In this document: positions 27,649 through 36,268 of the stretch, in pieces
Layout: the number at the start of each line of letters is the position of its first letter
Position numbering within the stretch: the stretch's first letter is position 1
Source of the DNA: Lewinellaceae bacterium
Lineage (GTDB): Bacteria; Bacteroidota; Bacteroidia; Chitinophagales; Saprospiraceae
Length of the DNA: 64,000 nucleotides
Direction of reading: 5' to 3'
Assembly (NCBI GenBank): GCA_016708875.1
Contig: JADJFA010000031.1
Location: 1-64,000, forward strand
The notes under the pieces: model-generated
Databases searched by the model: none
Seen by the model: only the letters and a program-made list of their open reading frames with translations
Told to the model about the DNA's origin: nothing
Position numbers and translations under genes: made by a program

Positions 27649-27688
27649 AGAGGTGACACCTCCTCGTGCCTCGGAGATGTCACCTCTT
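27649..27688. repeat. REP-like palindrome at the kmo 3' end
   Basis: AGAGGTGACACCTCCTCG (27649-27666) pairs with the GGAGATGTCACCTCT half (27674-27688) around a short loop. The kynurenine monooxygenase stop codon begins at its edge (27688). A further half-copy, GAAGTGACACCTCAT, lies at 27574. Confidence 0.7.
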
Positions 27689-29043
27689 CACTTACCCTTC
27701 CCCGCCAACCACCCCCGAAACGCCCGCTCCACCCCTACCCCATTCCACTCCTGCTCCACATTTTCCAGGTTCAGAATTTCCCGAAAAAGCGCGTTTTGCG
27801 CATCATCTTCCCGAAGCGCAACGTGGTAAGGCGTGTTGCTGAAGGTTACCATGGAATACACGGGCAGGAAATCCTGTGGGAATTTGGCGTGTAAATCAGC
27901 AGCGATTTTCTTGCGAAGCAAAAACTTCGGGTCGGACACTAAGTCCCTCATTTCTATGAAATTACGTTGAGCCAATTCGGCAATCGCGTTGCCATCCTTA
28001 ACCCTGGACTGTGCAAAAGCAGGGATGGTTTTTGACCAATCGCCGCCCATTTCATCCAGCATCGCATCGAGGATGGTGCAGTCTTCAAAACCTGCGTTCA
28101 TGCCTTGTCCGTAGAACGGCACGATGGCATGCGCCGCATCGCCGAGCAGCAGGATTCTTCCTTGCCATTGCCACGGTGAGCAATTTACAGTGACGAGGGA
28201 AGAGGTTGGATTTGCCCAAAAATCGCGCAACAAAGTGGGCATTAGCGGCAAGGTATCCGGGAAATATTTTTGAAAAAAACCGAGCACGTCCGCATCGGTT
28301 TTCAATTTTTCAAAGGAGACTTCGCCCTCGAACGGAAGGAACAGCGTGCAGGTGAAACTTCCATCGGCATTTGGCAGCGCGATGAGCATATGATTGCCAC
28401 GTGGCCAGATATGTAAGGCGCCAGGCTTCATCCTATGGTCACCGTTTTCAAGTGGCGGGATCGTCAATTCTTTATACCCGTGATCGAGGTAAAACTGGCG
28501 GTAATTGAAACGATCGGTACGTTGAAGCACATTGCGAACGGCGCTGAAGGCCCCATCGGTGGCAAAGATGAGCGGCGCTTCAACGGTCTTTAATTCATTG
28601 GTTTTCAAGTCCTCAAACGTAATGGTCGGATTATTCAAGTCCACATCCGTACAACGGTGATCAAAGAAAAACTCGACGTTTGGGAAAGTGCCGGCTATAT
28701 TCAAAAGCTCAAGATTGAGCCCGCCGCGGGAGACCGAATAAATAGCCTCGCCTTCTTTTCCGTAGGGTTGGAAGGTCAGTTCGCCTGTAATGCTGTGCAT
28801 CATCCGGCCCGGCATCGGTATGGCGACTTTTTCGATTTTTTCGCGGATACCAGCCTGTTCGATGGCCTTCCATCCACGTTCGCTCATGGCGAGGTTGATG
28901 CTTTTCCCGCCTGAATAACCAGCAGCGCGCATATCGCTGCGGCGTTCAAAAACTTTTACGGAGTAGCCACGGCGGGCCAAAAAAACGGCCCATAAAGAGC
29001 CAACCAGGCCAGCGCCAACGACAATTGCGGTTTCTTTTTTCAT
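27688..29043 (-). CDS. kmo: Kynurenine 3-monooxygenase
   Basis: 451 residues. FAD-dependent hydroxylase turning kynurenine into 3-hydroxykynurenine with NADPH and O2 (tryptophan degradation / de novo NAD). FAD motifs are VVGAGLVGSLWAVFLARRG near the N-terminus and LLGDAAHAIVPFYGQGMNAG near residue 310. The KMO-type GYSGGKSINLAMSERG and FATDGAFSAVR segments are present. Length and full-length similarity fit the family. No other kynurenine-pathway gene is adjacent. The stop codon touches a REP-like palindrome. Confidence 0.93.
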   Translation of the reverse strand: MKKETAIVVGAGLVGSLWAVFLARRGYSVKVFERRSDMRAAGYSGGKSINLAMSERGWKAIEQAGIREKIEKVAIPMPGRMMHSITGELTFQPYGKEGEAIYSVSRGGLNLELLNIAGTFPNVEFFFDHRCTDVDLNNPTITFEDLKTNELKTVEAPLIFATDGAFSAVRNVLQRTDRFNYRQFYLDHGYKELTIPPLENGDHRMKPGALHIWPRGNHMLIALPNADGSFTCTLFLPFEGEVSFEKLKTDADVLGFFQKYFPDTLPLMPTLLRDFWANPTSSLVTVNCSPWQWQGRILLLGDAAHAIVPFYGQGMNAGFEDCTILDAMLDEMGGDWSKTIPAFAQSRVKDGNAIAELAQRNFIEMRDLVSDPKFLLRKKIAADLHAKFPQDFLPVYSMVTFSNTPYHVALREDDAQNALFREILNLENVEQEWNGVGVERAFRGWLAGKGK

Positions 29044-29094
29044 GGCGCGAAATTACCAGATAGCCAACAAAAACAGCCAAAAACGTGACAACTA

Positions 29095-29784
29095 TTAATC
29101 ACCCATAAAACCCATATCTACCCAATACCGCTTTGGGTTGGCGGGGTCAATCAGCACCCGCAGCGATTCACTGCTGGAGGATACAAATTCTTCTGGATTC
29201 TTGCTTATTGAATCGCTTTTGAACTCATAGATTATGCTCGTGAAAGGGTCTTTCCACTCGCACACAAGGGTATAGGTTGTGGATTTCCCCCTGCTGACAT
29301 CAACGCGCAGGAAACGGGCATTCACTTCCTGGCCCTGTTCGTGGAGCCACTTATGAAGCCGCCGCTTGCGTTCGAGCCACACAAGGCCAGTAATGCCCAC
29401 GCCGCCGTGGGTGAGCAGGAAGATGAATGGAAAATAAATCCACCAGTTATCGCCCTCGATCACCACGTCCCATTCTGGGTTAGAAGGTAGATACCAAAGC
29501 TCCACACGGCTGCCTACTTTATAAGGGTCTACGTTGGTATAGGTACTGGAGTTGTATACCGTGAGATTGCCATCGGTGTCGCGGAATTCAATGACTGGAG
29601 CATAGGTCGTGGAACCCTTGCCAGAATGGCTTTCCCGCAGGCTGATGACCGTGCCAGTGGTTTTGACCCCTTCATTCTTAATGCGATTGTGCGAAATCAA
29701 GTTTGTGATACCCCAAACCCCGCAACCGAGGCCCGCAAGGGCGAAAATGGCGAAAAATGGGTAAAGGCAGCCTTGACTCTTCAT
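29095..29784 (-). CDS. DUF3592 domain-containing membrane protein
   Basis: 229 residues. Membrane helix at residues ~8-30 (YPFFAIFALAGLGCGVWGI), an extracytosolic DUF3592 region with TTGTVISLRESHSGKGSTTY and APVIEFRDTDGN, a second helix (~115-135), and a second similar region with STTYTLVCEWKDP. The family's role is unknown. A TACATTTG -7-like element on the minus strand (29812-29805) precedes it. Confidence 0.75.
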   Translation of the reverse strand: MKSQGCLYPFFAIFALAGLGCGVWGITNLISHNRIKNEGVKTTGTVISLRESHSGKGSTTYAPVIEFRDTDGNLTVYNSSTYTNVDPYKVGSRVELWYLPSNPEWDVVIEGDNWWIYFPFIFLLTHGGVGITGLVWLERKRRLHKWLHEQGQEVNARFLRVDVSRGKSTTYTLVCEWKDPFTSIIYEFKSDSISKNPEEFVSSSSESLRVLIDPANPKRYWVDMGFMGD

Positions 29785-29823
29785 AATGAGTTGTTTTGCT
29801 GCATCAAATGTACAGAGGTAATT

Positions 29824-30219
29824 TTATTTAGCCCTCATCCGGTTGTTCTTCGGATTGTGCTCCAATTCCACCAAACCCAATTCCTCCATCAACGGTGGCA
29901 CATACATACCAAAACGACCACGAAATCCTTTTTTGAGGCCGTACCAGCCACCGATCGGGTTTTCTGAAGAGCGCCCCCAGGCCTCGACAGTGCCCGGTTT
30001 AGGTTCTTTGCCTTCGTCCGCAGCACCTAGTTCCATCCAATCGCCATGTGCTTTGAGCATGGCATGTAAGTCATCAATGCAGCGTTGATCGTAGTGGAGG
30101 ATGGTGGCGCCGACTTTGCAAACGATGATACCTTTTTCTTCATCGCGGTACATGGTATACTCAGCAGTACCAGGAGCAGTTTTCAGTTGCCAGGGATTTT
30201 CTTTTGTTCCGTTTTTCAT
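29824..30219 (-). CDS. Conserved hypothetical protein (DUF6855-like)
   Basis: 131 residues, soluble. It has MKNGTKENPWQLKTAPGTAE, an LHYDQRCIDDLHAMLKAHGD segment, and a GGWYGLKKGFRGRFGMYVPP stretch, which I recall from a small uncharacterised family (DUF6855, from memory). Function unknown. It is divergent from the gene at 30312. Confidence 0.65.
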   Translation of the reverse strand: MKNGTKENPWQLKTAPGTAEYTMYRDEEKGIIVCKVGATILHYDQRCIDDLHAMLKAHGDWMELGAADEGKEPKPGTVEAWGRSSENPIGGWYGLKKGFRGRFGMYVPPLMEELGLVELEHNPKNNRMRAK

Positions 30220-30311
30220 GTGTTAATTATTTGGATGCTAAAGTACGGCAGTTTTCAAAATCCCTTCTTTGCAACTGTTTTCTACATTTGCTTTTGAAAA
30301 TCAACCGTCTT

Positions 30312-31085
30312 ATGCTCTTCCTTTCCATTTTTACCTGGTTAACCCCGTTTATAATTTCTTTGTTCGGACTTAGTTTTGCTGGCACCTTGCTATGGCATAA
30401 GCACAAAGCTCCCCTTGCCCGCACGGCCTCCATGGAAGCGTTGGCCGAACAACTTGGCATGTCATTCTCTGCCAAAGACTCCTTCGGAATATTGCATCAG
30501 TTGCAGGGATTCGACCTTTTTAAACGCGAACGCTCGCGCTGGTTCAACAACGGTAAAATAACGAACGTGATGCGCGGCCTGGTAGGCGAAACCGATGTGT
30601 ACCTGTTCGATTATTCTTACACAGTACAGGCGGGTAATGCTCGTAAAAGAATAACACAAACGGTATTTTTTGCCAATGACAAAAACTGGTTTTTATCCAA
30701 TTTTCACCTAAAACCTGAAAATTGGTGGCACAAATTGCAGGCAAAACTTGGCATAAGCACAGATATTAATTTTGAAGAAAACCTTGAATTTTCCGAAAAA
30801 TTCTGGCTCAATGGCGAGTTTGAGGAACTGGTGCGCCAACAATTTACCCCTGCTTTACAAGGCTTTCTTACCGAAAAACCGCCCGCCCATCTGGAAGGCA
30901 ACAATTACTACCTCATCGGCTATAAGCCACGCCAAAAAATGGACACGGAGGAAGCGAAATTATTTTTCCAACACTGCTGCGAGATTGTGCAATTGCTACA
31001 AGAAAAAGGGAATTTGGAACTGTTGGATTTGAGCGAAGAAGTAGGGCGAACTTCAGTTCGCCTACCCAATGAACATGAGGGTTGA
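30312..31085 (+). CDS. Hypothetical membrane-anchored protein
   Basis: 257 residues, not recognised. One N-terminal membrane helix (FLSIFTWLTPFIISLFGLSF), then a soluble domain with DVYLFDYSYTVQAGNARKRI followed by QTVFFANDKNW, resembling the unassigned membrane-attached proteins that test a beta-rich domain. A TACATTTG element at 30283-30290 supports ATG 30312 over the upstream in-frame codons. The last ~14 codons (GRTSVRLPNEHEG) are encoded by a palindromic repeat. Confidence 0.6.
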   Translation: MLFLSIFTWLTPFIISLFGLSFAGTLLWHKHKAPLARTASMEALAEQLGMSFSAKDSFGILHQLQGFDLFKRERSRWFNNGKITNVMRGLVGETDVYLFDYSYTVQAGNARKRITQTVFFANDKNWFLSNFHLKPENWWHKLQAKLGISTDINFEENLEFSEKFWLNGEFEELVRQQFTPALQGFLTEKPPAHLEGNNYYLIGYKPRQKMDTEEAKLFFQHCCEIVQLLQEKGNLELLDLSEEVGRTSVRLPNEHEG

Positions 31086-31106
31086 CGAACTAAAGTTCGT
31101 CCTACT
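31040..31106. repeat. Nested palindrome/terminator between convergent genes
   Basis: GTAGGGCGAACTTCAGTTCG and CGAACTAAAGTTCGTCCTAC are each palindromic and are also complementary to each other. The block codes for the end of the plus-strand gene and holds the UXS stop codon (31102-31104). A likely bidirectional terminator. Confidence 0.7.
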
Positions 31107-32046
31107 TCACTGCCTTCTTGAAATACTCATAAGTTATCTTCAACCCCTCTTCCCGGTTGAACTTTGGATTCCAGCCAAGAATGGTCTGGGCTTTTGTAAT
31201 GTCCGGGCGACGCTGTTTTGGATCATCTACCGGCAGCGGACGGTAATCAATATACGCCTTGGGGTTTTGCACCAGCGCAAGTATCTCGTGGGCAAATTGC
31301 ATGACGGTGATTTCCGAAGGGTTCCCGACGTTGACCGGCAAATGATAATCGCTTAACAACAGGCGGTAGATGCCTTCCACCAGATCATCCACATAACAGA
31401 ATGAGCGGGTTTGCGAGCCGTCGCCAAAAATCGTAAGTCCTTCACCGCGAATGGCTTGCGCAAAAAACGCTGGCAGCACACGCCCGTCATTTACCCGCAT
31501 TCTAGACCCATAAGTATTGAAAATTCGGATGATCCGGGTCTCCACGCCATGGTAATTATGGTAGGCCATCGTAATGGCTTCCAGAAAACGCTTGGCCTCG
31601 TCGTACACGCCGCGCGGGCCTACAGGGTTCACATTTCCCCAGTATTCTTCGGTTTGCGGGTGTACATGGGGATCGCCGTACACTTCAGAAGTAGAAGCCA
31701 CCAGGATCCTTGCGCCTTTTTCTTTGGCCAGGCCGAGCAGGTTATGGGTTCCGTGAGCGCCCACTTTCAAGGTCTGAATCGGCATTTGCAAATAATCAAT
31801 CGGGCTGGCGGGCGATGCGAAATTCAGGATATAGTCCAGTTTTCCCGGCACGTGGATGAACTTCGTCACGTCGTGATGATAATATTCAAAGTCTTTTTCG
31901 GGAAATAGATGCTCTATGTTGGTTAGGTCGCCCGTGAGCAAATTGTCCATGGCGATGACCTGATAGCCTTCGGCCAAAAAGCGGTCGCAAAGGTGCGAGC
32001 CGATAAAGCCGGCGCCGCCGGCGATGAGTACGCGTTTTTTAGTCAT
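31102..32046 (-). CDS. UDP-glucuronate decarboxylase (UDP-xylose synthase)
   Basis: 314 residues. An extended-SDR enzyme oxidising and decarboxylating UDP-glucuronate to UDP-xylose for exopolysaccharide or glycan synthesis. NAD motif IAGGAGFIGSHLCDRFL, NFASPASPIDYLQMPIQTLK (typical of UXS), the catalytic S/T-x-YDEAKR pair (GVYDEAKRFLEA), and IFNTYGSRMRVNDGRVLPAF. Length matches bacterial UXS. A TATATTTG -7-like element (32109-32102, minus) lies 56 bases before the start. It is divergent from the eCIS operon. Confidence 0.9.
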   Translation of the reverse strand: MTKKRVLIAGGAGFIGSHLCDRFLAEGYQVIAMDNLLTGDLTNIEHLFPEKDFEYYHHDVTKFIHVPGKLDYILNFASPASPIDYLQMPIQTLKVGAHGTHNLLGLAKEKGARILVASTSEVYGDPHVHPQTEEYWGNVNPVGPRGVYDEAKRFLEAITMAYHNYHGVETRIIRIFNTYGSRMRVNDGRVLPAFFAQAIRGEGLTIFGDGSQTRSFCYVDDLVEGIYRLLLSDYHLPVNVGNPSEITVMQFAHEILALVQNPKAYIDYRPLPVDDPKQRRPDITKAQTILGWNPKFNREEGLKITYEYFKKAVK

Positions 32047-32207
32047 TGATTTTCAATATAAAAGGAACCTGCTAGGCTTGTGTTTGTTAAAAAATTCTGT
32101 GCAAATATAGGGCGTTCCAGTGGCAAGCATGTGAACTTTGGAAAAGCGGGCATCAGGTTAGCTAGTTGTTAATTTATATAGTAACTCTAAAAAAAATCCA
32201 TTCAAAA

Positions 32208-32238
32208 TTTGGATGTGTAAATTAGGCCGCTACCTTTG
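32208..32238 (+). promoter_or_regulatory. Promoter of the eCIS operon
   Basis: TTTG (32208-32211), 19 bases, then TACCTTTG (32231-32238): a near-ideal Bacteroidota -33/-7 pair. Transcription would start near 32245, leaving a long leader before the first gene. Confidence 0.7.
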
Positions 32239-32617
32239 CTGCCGTTCTGCCTCTGCGGCGGAATTTTACAGAACTTAACCCGACATTTCCGAACCACGAC
32301 CTAATCCGAAAACAACGTCCCCGACCTTTGATTCGTCCTTTACGTCTTTTGCAAAAACCGAACGCCCCACGTTAATCGTCCCTTGATTGAAAAACCACTT
32401 ATAGCGTCCTTCCCGCACACCTACGTACCTCGACCCTAATACCCGTTTCCACTCCCATTTTGTGGCATCCCGGCTTTTAGCCGCTGTGATTTTCAGATTT
32501 TTTCATTTGGCTCGCCCTGAATGGGCTTGTCTGTTTATGCTCTTGCAAACGCGCTTCTGGCATCAACGGCCTAATGGCTGTGTTGTGTGCGTTTGCGAGC
32601 CAACCCTTCATTTCCCC
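32239..32617 (+). other. ~370-base untranslated leader of the eCIS operon
   Basis: No supported gene. A CTGCCTCTGCGGCGGAATTT stem-like element is near the start of the transcript, and CG-rich segments follow without a clear riboswitch or terminator. Such length suggests post-transcriptional control, but no specific element is recognised. Confidence 0.45.
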
Positions 32618-33206
32618 ATGATTGCAAAGACCGTCGAATACATCTGCAAAGAACTTAATTTTCGCTACGACGACCCCTGCCACGGCTTCGTTGCAAGACT
32701 TCGCTGTGCTTGGCAATGTGGCCCGGCTTGACACAGACACTGATGCAAGTCAAGCCGAAATGGTGCGCAACGTGGTAATGACCCTGGTCAATATCGAGGA
32801 AGAAAAAACCCTTAAAAACGGTTCACACTATGTGCAGAACGGAGATACATTGAGCAAGCGCAACCCCACGATATTCCTGAACTTATATGTGATGTTCAGT
32901 TGCGCCGACAGTAACCACTTGGAGGCACTTAAAAAAATATCGCGCGTTGCCCTTTTCTTTCAACGCAAGAATGTCTTCACGCGAGAAAATGCCGCTGCTC
33001 CATTCCCTGCGGAAGCTGGTGTGGAAAAAATCATCCTCGATCTTTTCACCCTTAATTTTGAACAGATTAATCATTTGTGGGGCATTTTAGGCGGTAAATA
33101 CTCGCCTTCAGTATTGTATAAAGTGCGCATTGTAGCGGTGCAAAACGCCTTGCTCGAAGAGACAGCCACGGTACAAGACATTGAAACCCAATCAAACGCT
33201 AACTGA
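32618..33206 (+). CDS. eCIS DUF4255 protein (Pvc16-like cap/sheath-end protein), one-base frameshift
   Basis: About 195 residues after correction. DUF4255 proteins cap the distal end of the sheath/tube in PVC-type particles. The start is MIAKTVEYICKELNF at 32618. The frame changes in TTTT at 32659-32662; three T would give ELNFATTTPATASLQDF. The family core VLGNVARLDTD, then MTLVNIEEEKTLKNG and LNLYVMFSCADSNHLEAL, and FFQRKNVFT follows. As the sequence stands, the downstream frame begins only at 32622. It is the first gene of the operon, whereas in Photorhabdus PVCs the homologue is last. Confidence 0.85.
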
Positions 33207-33210
33207 AACG

Positions 33211-33972
33211 ATGCACTGGAAATTCGACCCATTTTTCAGCATTCATATTTTGCACGGTAAGTACCCACCGCCCGGGCTGGGACAGCCGGCTCCTCCCGCG
33301 CCTGTATTTACACTTGAGCCAACAAGCGAAACACAGCGTCGGCTGCAACGTATGGGATGGGTGTTCAGGCCAAACACCGCCGGGGGAGAGGGCACCTTGT
33401 ACGCCGAAAAAATATTTGGTACTGATGGCACGGCAAAACTTCGCGTCAGGCCAGCACAAAACGAAGGATTCAGTTTTATCATCCGCTTAACAGACCCTTC
33501 GTTGCTGACCCAGACAAAACCGTATGTGCCCACTCCATCCAACCTTCCTTCATTTTCAGGACGTGCGCGCATGCTGTATTTTGACAATTTTAACGCCTCT
33601 CCTGTCGGCGCCAATACATTCTCCTTAACGGCAGGAAATGCGGTAGGCCACCCGGAATTTGCCTCCCGTGCCCCAATACCATTCACCTTCAGTACCCCCA
33701 CTCCTGCTGTGTCGGGATTGGAGCTGAAGCCGCTTGCACCCGGGAGCGCTTCCATAAATTTTCCGATCAACGACAAGACCCTCAGCGTAGAGATCAATTT
33801 GCCAGAAAACGGCTACAAGTGCACACAACAGCCTGGGGGTCAGGCGGAAACATTGTACCTGACCAATGAGGTATTACCTGCCAATGCGCTCGGCATTGTG
33901 CGCATTTTCCAGCCACCAAATGCAGACTGGGAGCCATTTAAACACTATCAGATCATGTTCGACAAAGCATAA
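33211..33972 (+). CDS. eCIS-associated protein of unknown function
   Basis: 253 residues from ATG 33211 (a TTG start at 33181 overlapping the DUF4255 gene would add ten). No recognised domain. It is Pro-rich near the start (YPPPGLGQPAPPAP), predicted mostly beta, with no signal peptide or membrane helix, and has two regions with a similar FT(L/F)...PT(S/P) rhythm. Its place between the cap gene and the sheath gene suggests a structural or cap-adaptor role (inference from position only). Confidence 0.55.
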   Translation: MHWKFDPFFSIHILHGKYPPPGLGQPAPPAPVFTLEPTSETQRRLQRMGWVFRPNTAGGEGTLYAEKIFGTDGTAKLRVRPAQNEGFSFIIRLTDPSLLTQTKPYVPTPSNLPSFSGRARMLYFDNFNASPVGANTFSLTAGNAVGHPEFASRAPIPFTFSTPTPAVSGLELKPLAPGSASINFPINDKTLSVEINLPENGYKCTQQPGGQAETLYLTNEVLPANALGIVRIFQPPNADWEPFKHYQIMFDKA

Positions 33973-34008
33973 TTATTCACATATCAAAAATTAAAACTGA
34001 CCATCACC

Positions 34009-35466
34009 ATGTTGAACCTAAGCACACTCAAAACCCCAGGCGTGTACATTGACGAGGTGTCGCTGCTACCGCCTTCTGTGGCCGGGGTAGAAACAGGCAT
34101 CCCTGCCTTCGTTGGGTACACGGAGAAAAACCTGACCGATGCGGGCGTCTCGCTTGAAAACAAGGCTCCTCGTATTACTTCCCTGCTTGATTACGTCCAG
34201 CTTTTTGGAGGCGCACAACCCGAAAACGACGGTATCAAAGTGACAATCTTTGATGTAATCGAGAAAATCTTGACCGACAAAACCAAAGAAAACCTGCTCA
34301 ACCGAGAAATTCACGCGCAACTCGACCCGACCAAAAAATCAAAATTTAACATGTATTATGCGCTGCTGTGGTATTTCGCCAATGGCGGTGGACCTTGCTA
34401 CATTGTTTCGGTAGGCCTAACCCCGGCCGATGGGAGCGGAAGCCCCACCAAACAAAAACTGATTGACGGTGTAAAAATCCTGGAGAGCGAAGATGAGCCA
34501 ACCATGATTGTGGTACCAGAAGCGCTTGCATCTGGCGATGCCGTAGAGATTTATGAAGAAGCCCTCCTCCAAGCAGCCAAATTGGGCGACCGAATGGTGA
34601 TTGTTGATGTTGAACAAAAGGCTACTGACAAACTTGGCGTAGCCGCTGACATGACTGCTTTCCGGGGTAACCTCGACAAAAACAGGATGTTCGCCGCTGC
34701 ATATTATCCCCATATTGACACCTCTATTGATGTGCGCTATTCCGACACATCCTTGACCATAGAACACAAAAAGAAAGACCTGGACGGCGCTTCCGAAAAT
34801 GGAGCATTTGAAGGTGCTGCACTGGCAACCATAACCGACAAATCTGTACAGGAAGCCATCCGAGGGCAAATAGGCAAAATGGCTTTGCTAATGCCTCCCA
34901 GCCCCGCAATGGCCGCCGTTTGGGCCAGTACGGACCAAGAGCGTGGCGTATTTAAAGCACCAGCCAACGTTGGTCTTTCAAACGTAATCGGCCCCAGCAT
35001 AAAGATTGACGATGAAACCCAAAAAGGGATGAATGTGGACGCTACCAGCGGTAAATCCGTGAACGCCATCAGACAACTCACCGGCCGCGGCACCGTAGTC
35101 TGGGGCGCGCGTACCATGATGGGCGAGAGCAGCGAGTGGAAATACATCAGCGTCCGTCGTTTTTTCAACTTCGTGGAAGAATCGGTAAAAAAAGCAAGTT
35201 ACCGCTTTGTTTTCGAGCCAAACGACGCAAACACCTGGGTGAAAGTACGCGCCATGATCGAAAATTTCCTCACCCTGCAATGGCGCGCTGGCGCACTTAT
35301 GGGTGCGAAACCTGAGCATGCCTTCTTCGTACGCGTAGGCCTAGGCCAAACCATGACACAAGACGATGTGCTTAATGGCCGCCTTATCGTAGAGATCGGA
35401 ATGGCTGCGGTACGCCCTGCGGAGTTCATTGTGCTGCGCTTTATGCACAAACTACCTGAGTCTTGA
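34009..35466 (+). CDS. Contractile tail sheath protein
   Basis: 485 residues. Sheath subunit that forms the contractile outer cylinder. It begins STLKTPGVYIDEV and GIPAFVGYTEK, the standard sheath N-terminus. The C-terminal domain includes VWGARTMMGESSEWKYISVR, FNFVEESVKKASYRFVFEPN and LNGRLIVEIGMAAVRPAEFI. It is the only sheath gene in the visible operon, whereas Photorhabdus PVC loci carry three. The length is in the usual range for non-decorated sheaths. It is followed by two tube genes. Confidence 0.93.
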   Translation: MLNLSTLKTPGVYIDEVSLLPPSVAGVETGIPAFVGYTEKNLTDAGVSLENKAPRITSLLDYVQLFGGAQPENDGIKVTIFDVIEKILTDKTKENLLNREIHAQLDPTKKSKFNMYYALLWYFANGGGPCYIVSVGLTPADGSGSPTKQKLIDGVKILESEDEPTMIVVPEALASGDAVEIYEEALLQAAKLGDRMVIVDVEQKATDKLGVAADMTAFRGNLDKNRMFAAAYYPHIDTSIDVRYSDTSLTIEHKKKDLDGASENGAFEGAALATITDKSVQEAIRGQIGKMALLMPPSPAMAAVWASTDQERGVFKAPANVGLSNVIGPSIKIDDETQKGMNVDATSGKSVNAIRQLTGRGTVVWGARTMMGESSEWKYISVRRFFNFVEESVKKASYRFVFEPNDANTWVKVRAMIENFLTLQWRAGALMGAKPEHAFFVRVGLGQTMTQDDVLNGRLIVEIGMAAVRPAEFIVLRFMHKLPES

Positions 35467-35484
35467 TTTTGGGGATTTGAGTAT

Positions 35485-35580
35485 TTGGGGATTCGGTTAT
35501 TCGAGTACCCAAGCCGAATAACCCCAACTAAATCCACAATAACCCAATAGCCATTTCAACAACTTCAACAACTTCAACAA
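35485..35580. repeat. Imperfect inverted repeat plus CAACTTCAA triplets
   Basis: TTGGGGATTCGGTTATTCG and CCGAATAACCCCAA form an imperfect stem (35485-35526). Three copies of a 9-base CAACTTCAA word (35554-35580) follow, just before the first tube gene. It may attenuate or stabilise the sheath-to-tube transcript. Confidence 0.5.
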
Positions 35581-35588
35581 AAAATATC

Positions 35589-36020
35589 ATGGAAGAATAT
35601 CCAGTTCCAAAATTTCATTTCTCGGTTGACTGGGGCGGCACACGCATCGGGTTCACCGAAGTCAGCGGTCTCGATGTACAACTTGATGTGATAGAATACC
35701 GCGAAGGTAACAGTCCTGAATACCACAAAATCAAGCAGCCAGGTTTGACCAAATACAGCAATATCACGCTCAAACGAGGCACATTTAAAGGCGACAACCA
35801 ATACTTTGAATGGCTCAACACGGTGCAACTCAATAAAATTGAGCGCCGCGATGTGATCATCACGCTGCTTAATGAAAACCACGAACCTGTGGTGACATGG
35901 ACCATAAAAAGAGCATGGCCTATAAAAGTGCAAAGTACCGACCTCAAAGCCGACGGCAACGAGGTAGCCATCGAAACCCTCGAACTGGCCCACGAGGGCC
36001 TGACGATGACGTTTGAATAA
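35589..36020 (+). CDS. Tail tube protein 1 (gp19-like, Pvc1/Pvc5 type)
   Basis: 143 residues matching the T4 gp19-like phage tail protein family, which stacks as hexamers to form the inner tube. PVPKFHFSVDWGGTRIGFTE, SGLDVQLDVIEYREGN, KRGTFKGDNQYFEWLNTV and AWPIKVQSTDLKADGNEVAI follow the family's order. It follows the sheath gene by about 120 bases that contain repeats. It is the likely main tube subunit, since it is closest to the sheath. Confidence 0.92.
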   Translation: MEEYPVPKFHFSVDWGGTRIGFTEVSGLDVQLDVIEYREGNSPEYHKIKQPGLTKYSNITLKRGTFKGDNQYFEWLNTVQLNKIERRDVIITLLNENHEPVVTWTIKRAWPIKVQSTDLKADGNEVAIETLELAHEGLTMTFE

Positions 36021-36030
36021 CTTAATTAGT

Positions 36031-36242
36031 CATCTCGAATTTTATTAATAAACAGCAAAACCGGAAAACCGGAAAATTTAAAACCCTGCCTACCGGCAGG
36101 CAGGAGCAAATCAAGAAGCACAAGTTTTGAGACGAGTCAAAGCCTTGCCTCATTCGAAATCAAAACGTATGGTTTTATATTTTGCGGTTCTCCTGTTTTG
36201 CGGTTTTGCGGTTTATTTTCTCTTTTTTTAAAAGTCGAGATG
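36031..36242. repeat. ~210-base inverted-repeat element between the two tube genes
   Basis: Ends CATCTCGA and TCGAGATG are complementary. Inside, CAGCAAAACCGGAAAACCGG on the left is mirrored by TTTTGCGGTTTTGCGGTTTA on the right, around a CCTGCCTACCGGCAGGCAGG core. It would fold into one large hairpin in the mRNA between two structural genes and may tune their ratio. Confidence 0.65.
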
Positions 36243-36268
36243 TTTCACATTGACCACATTTCCTAAAC

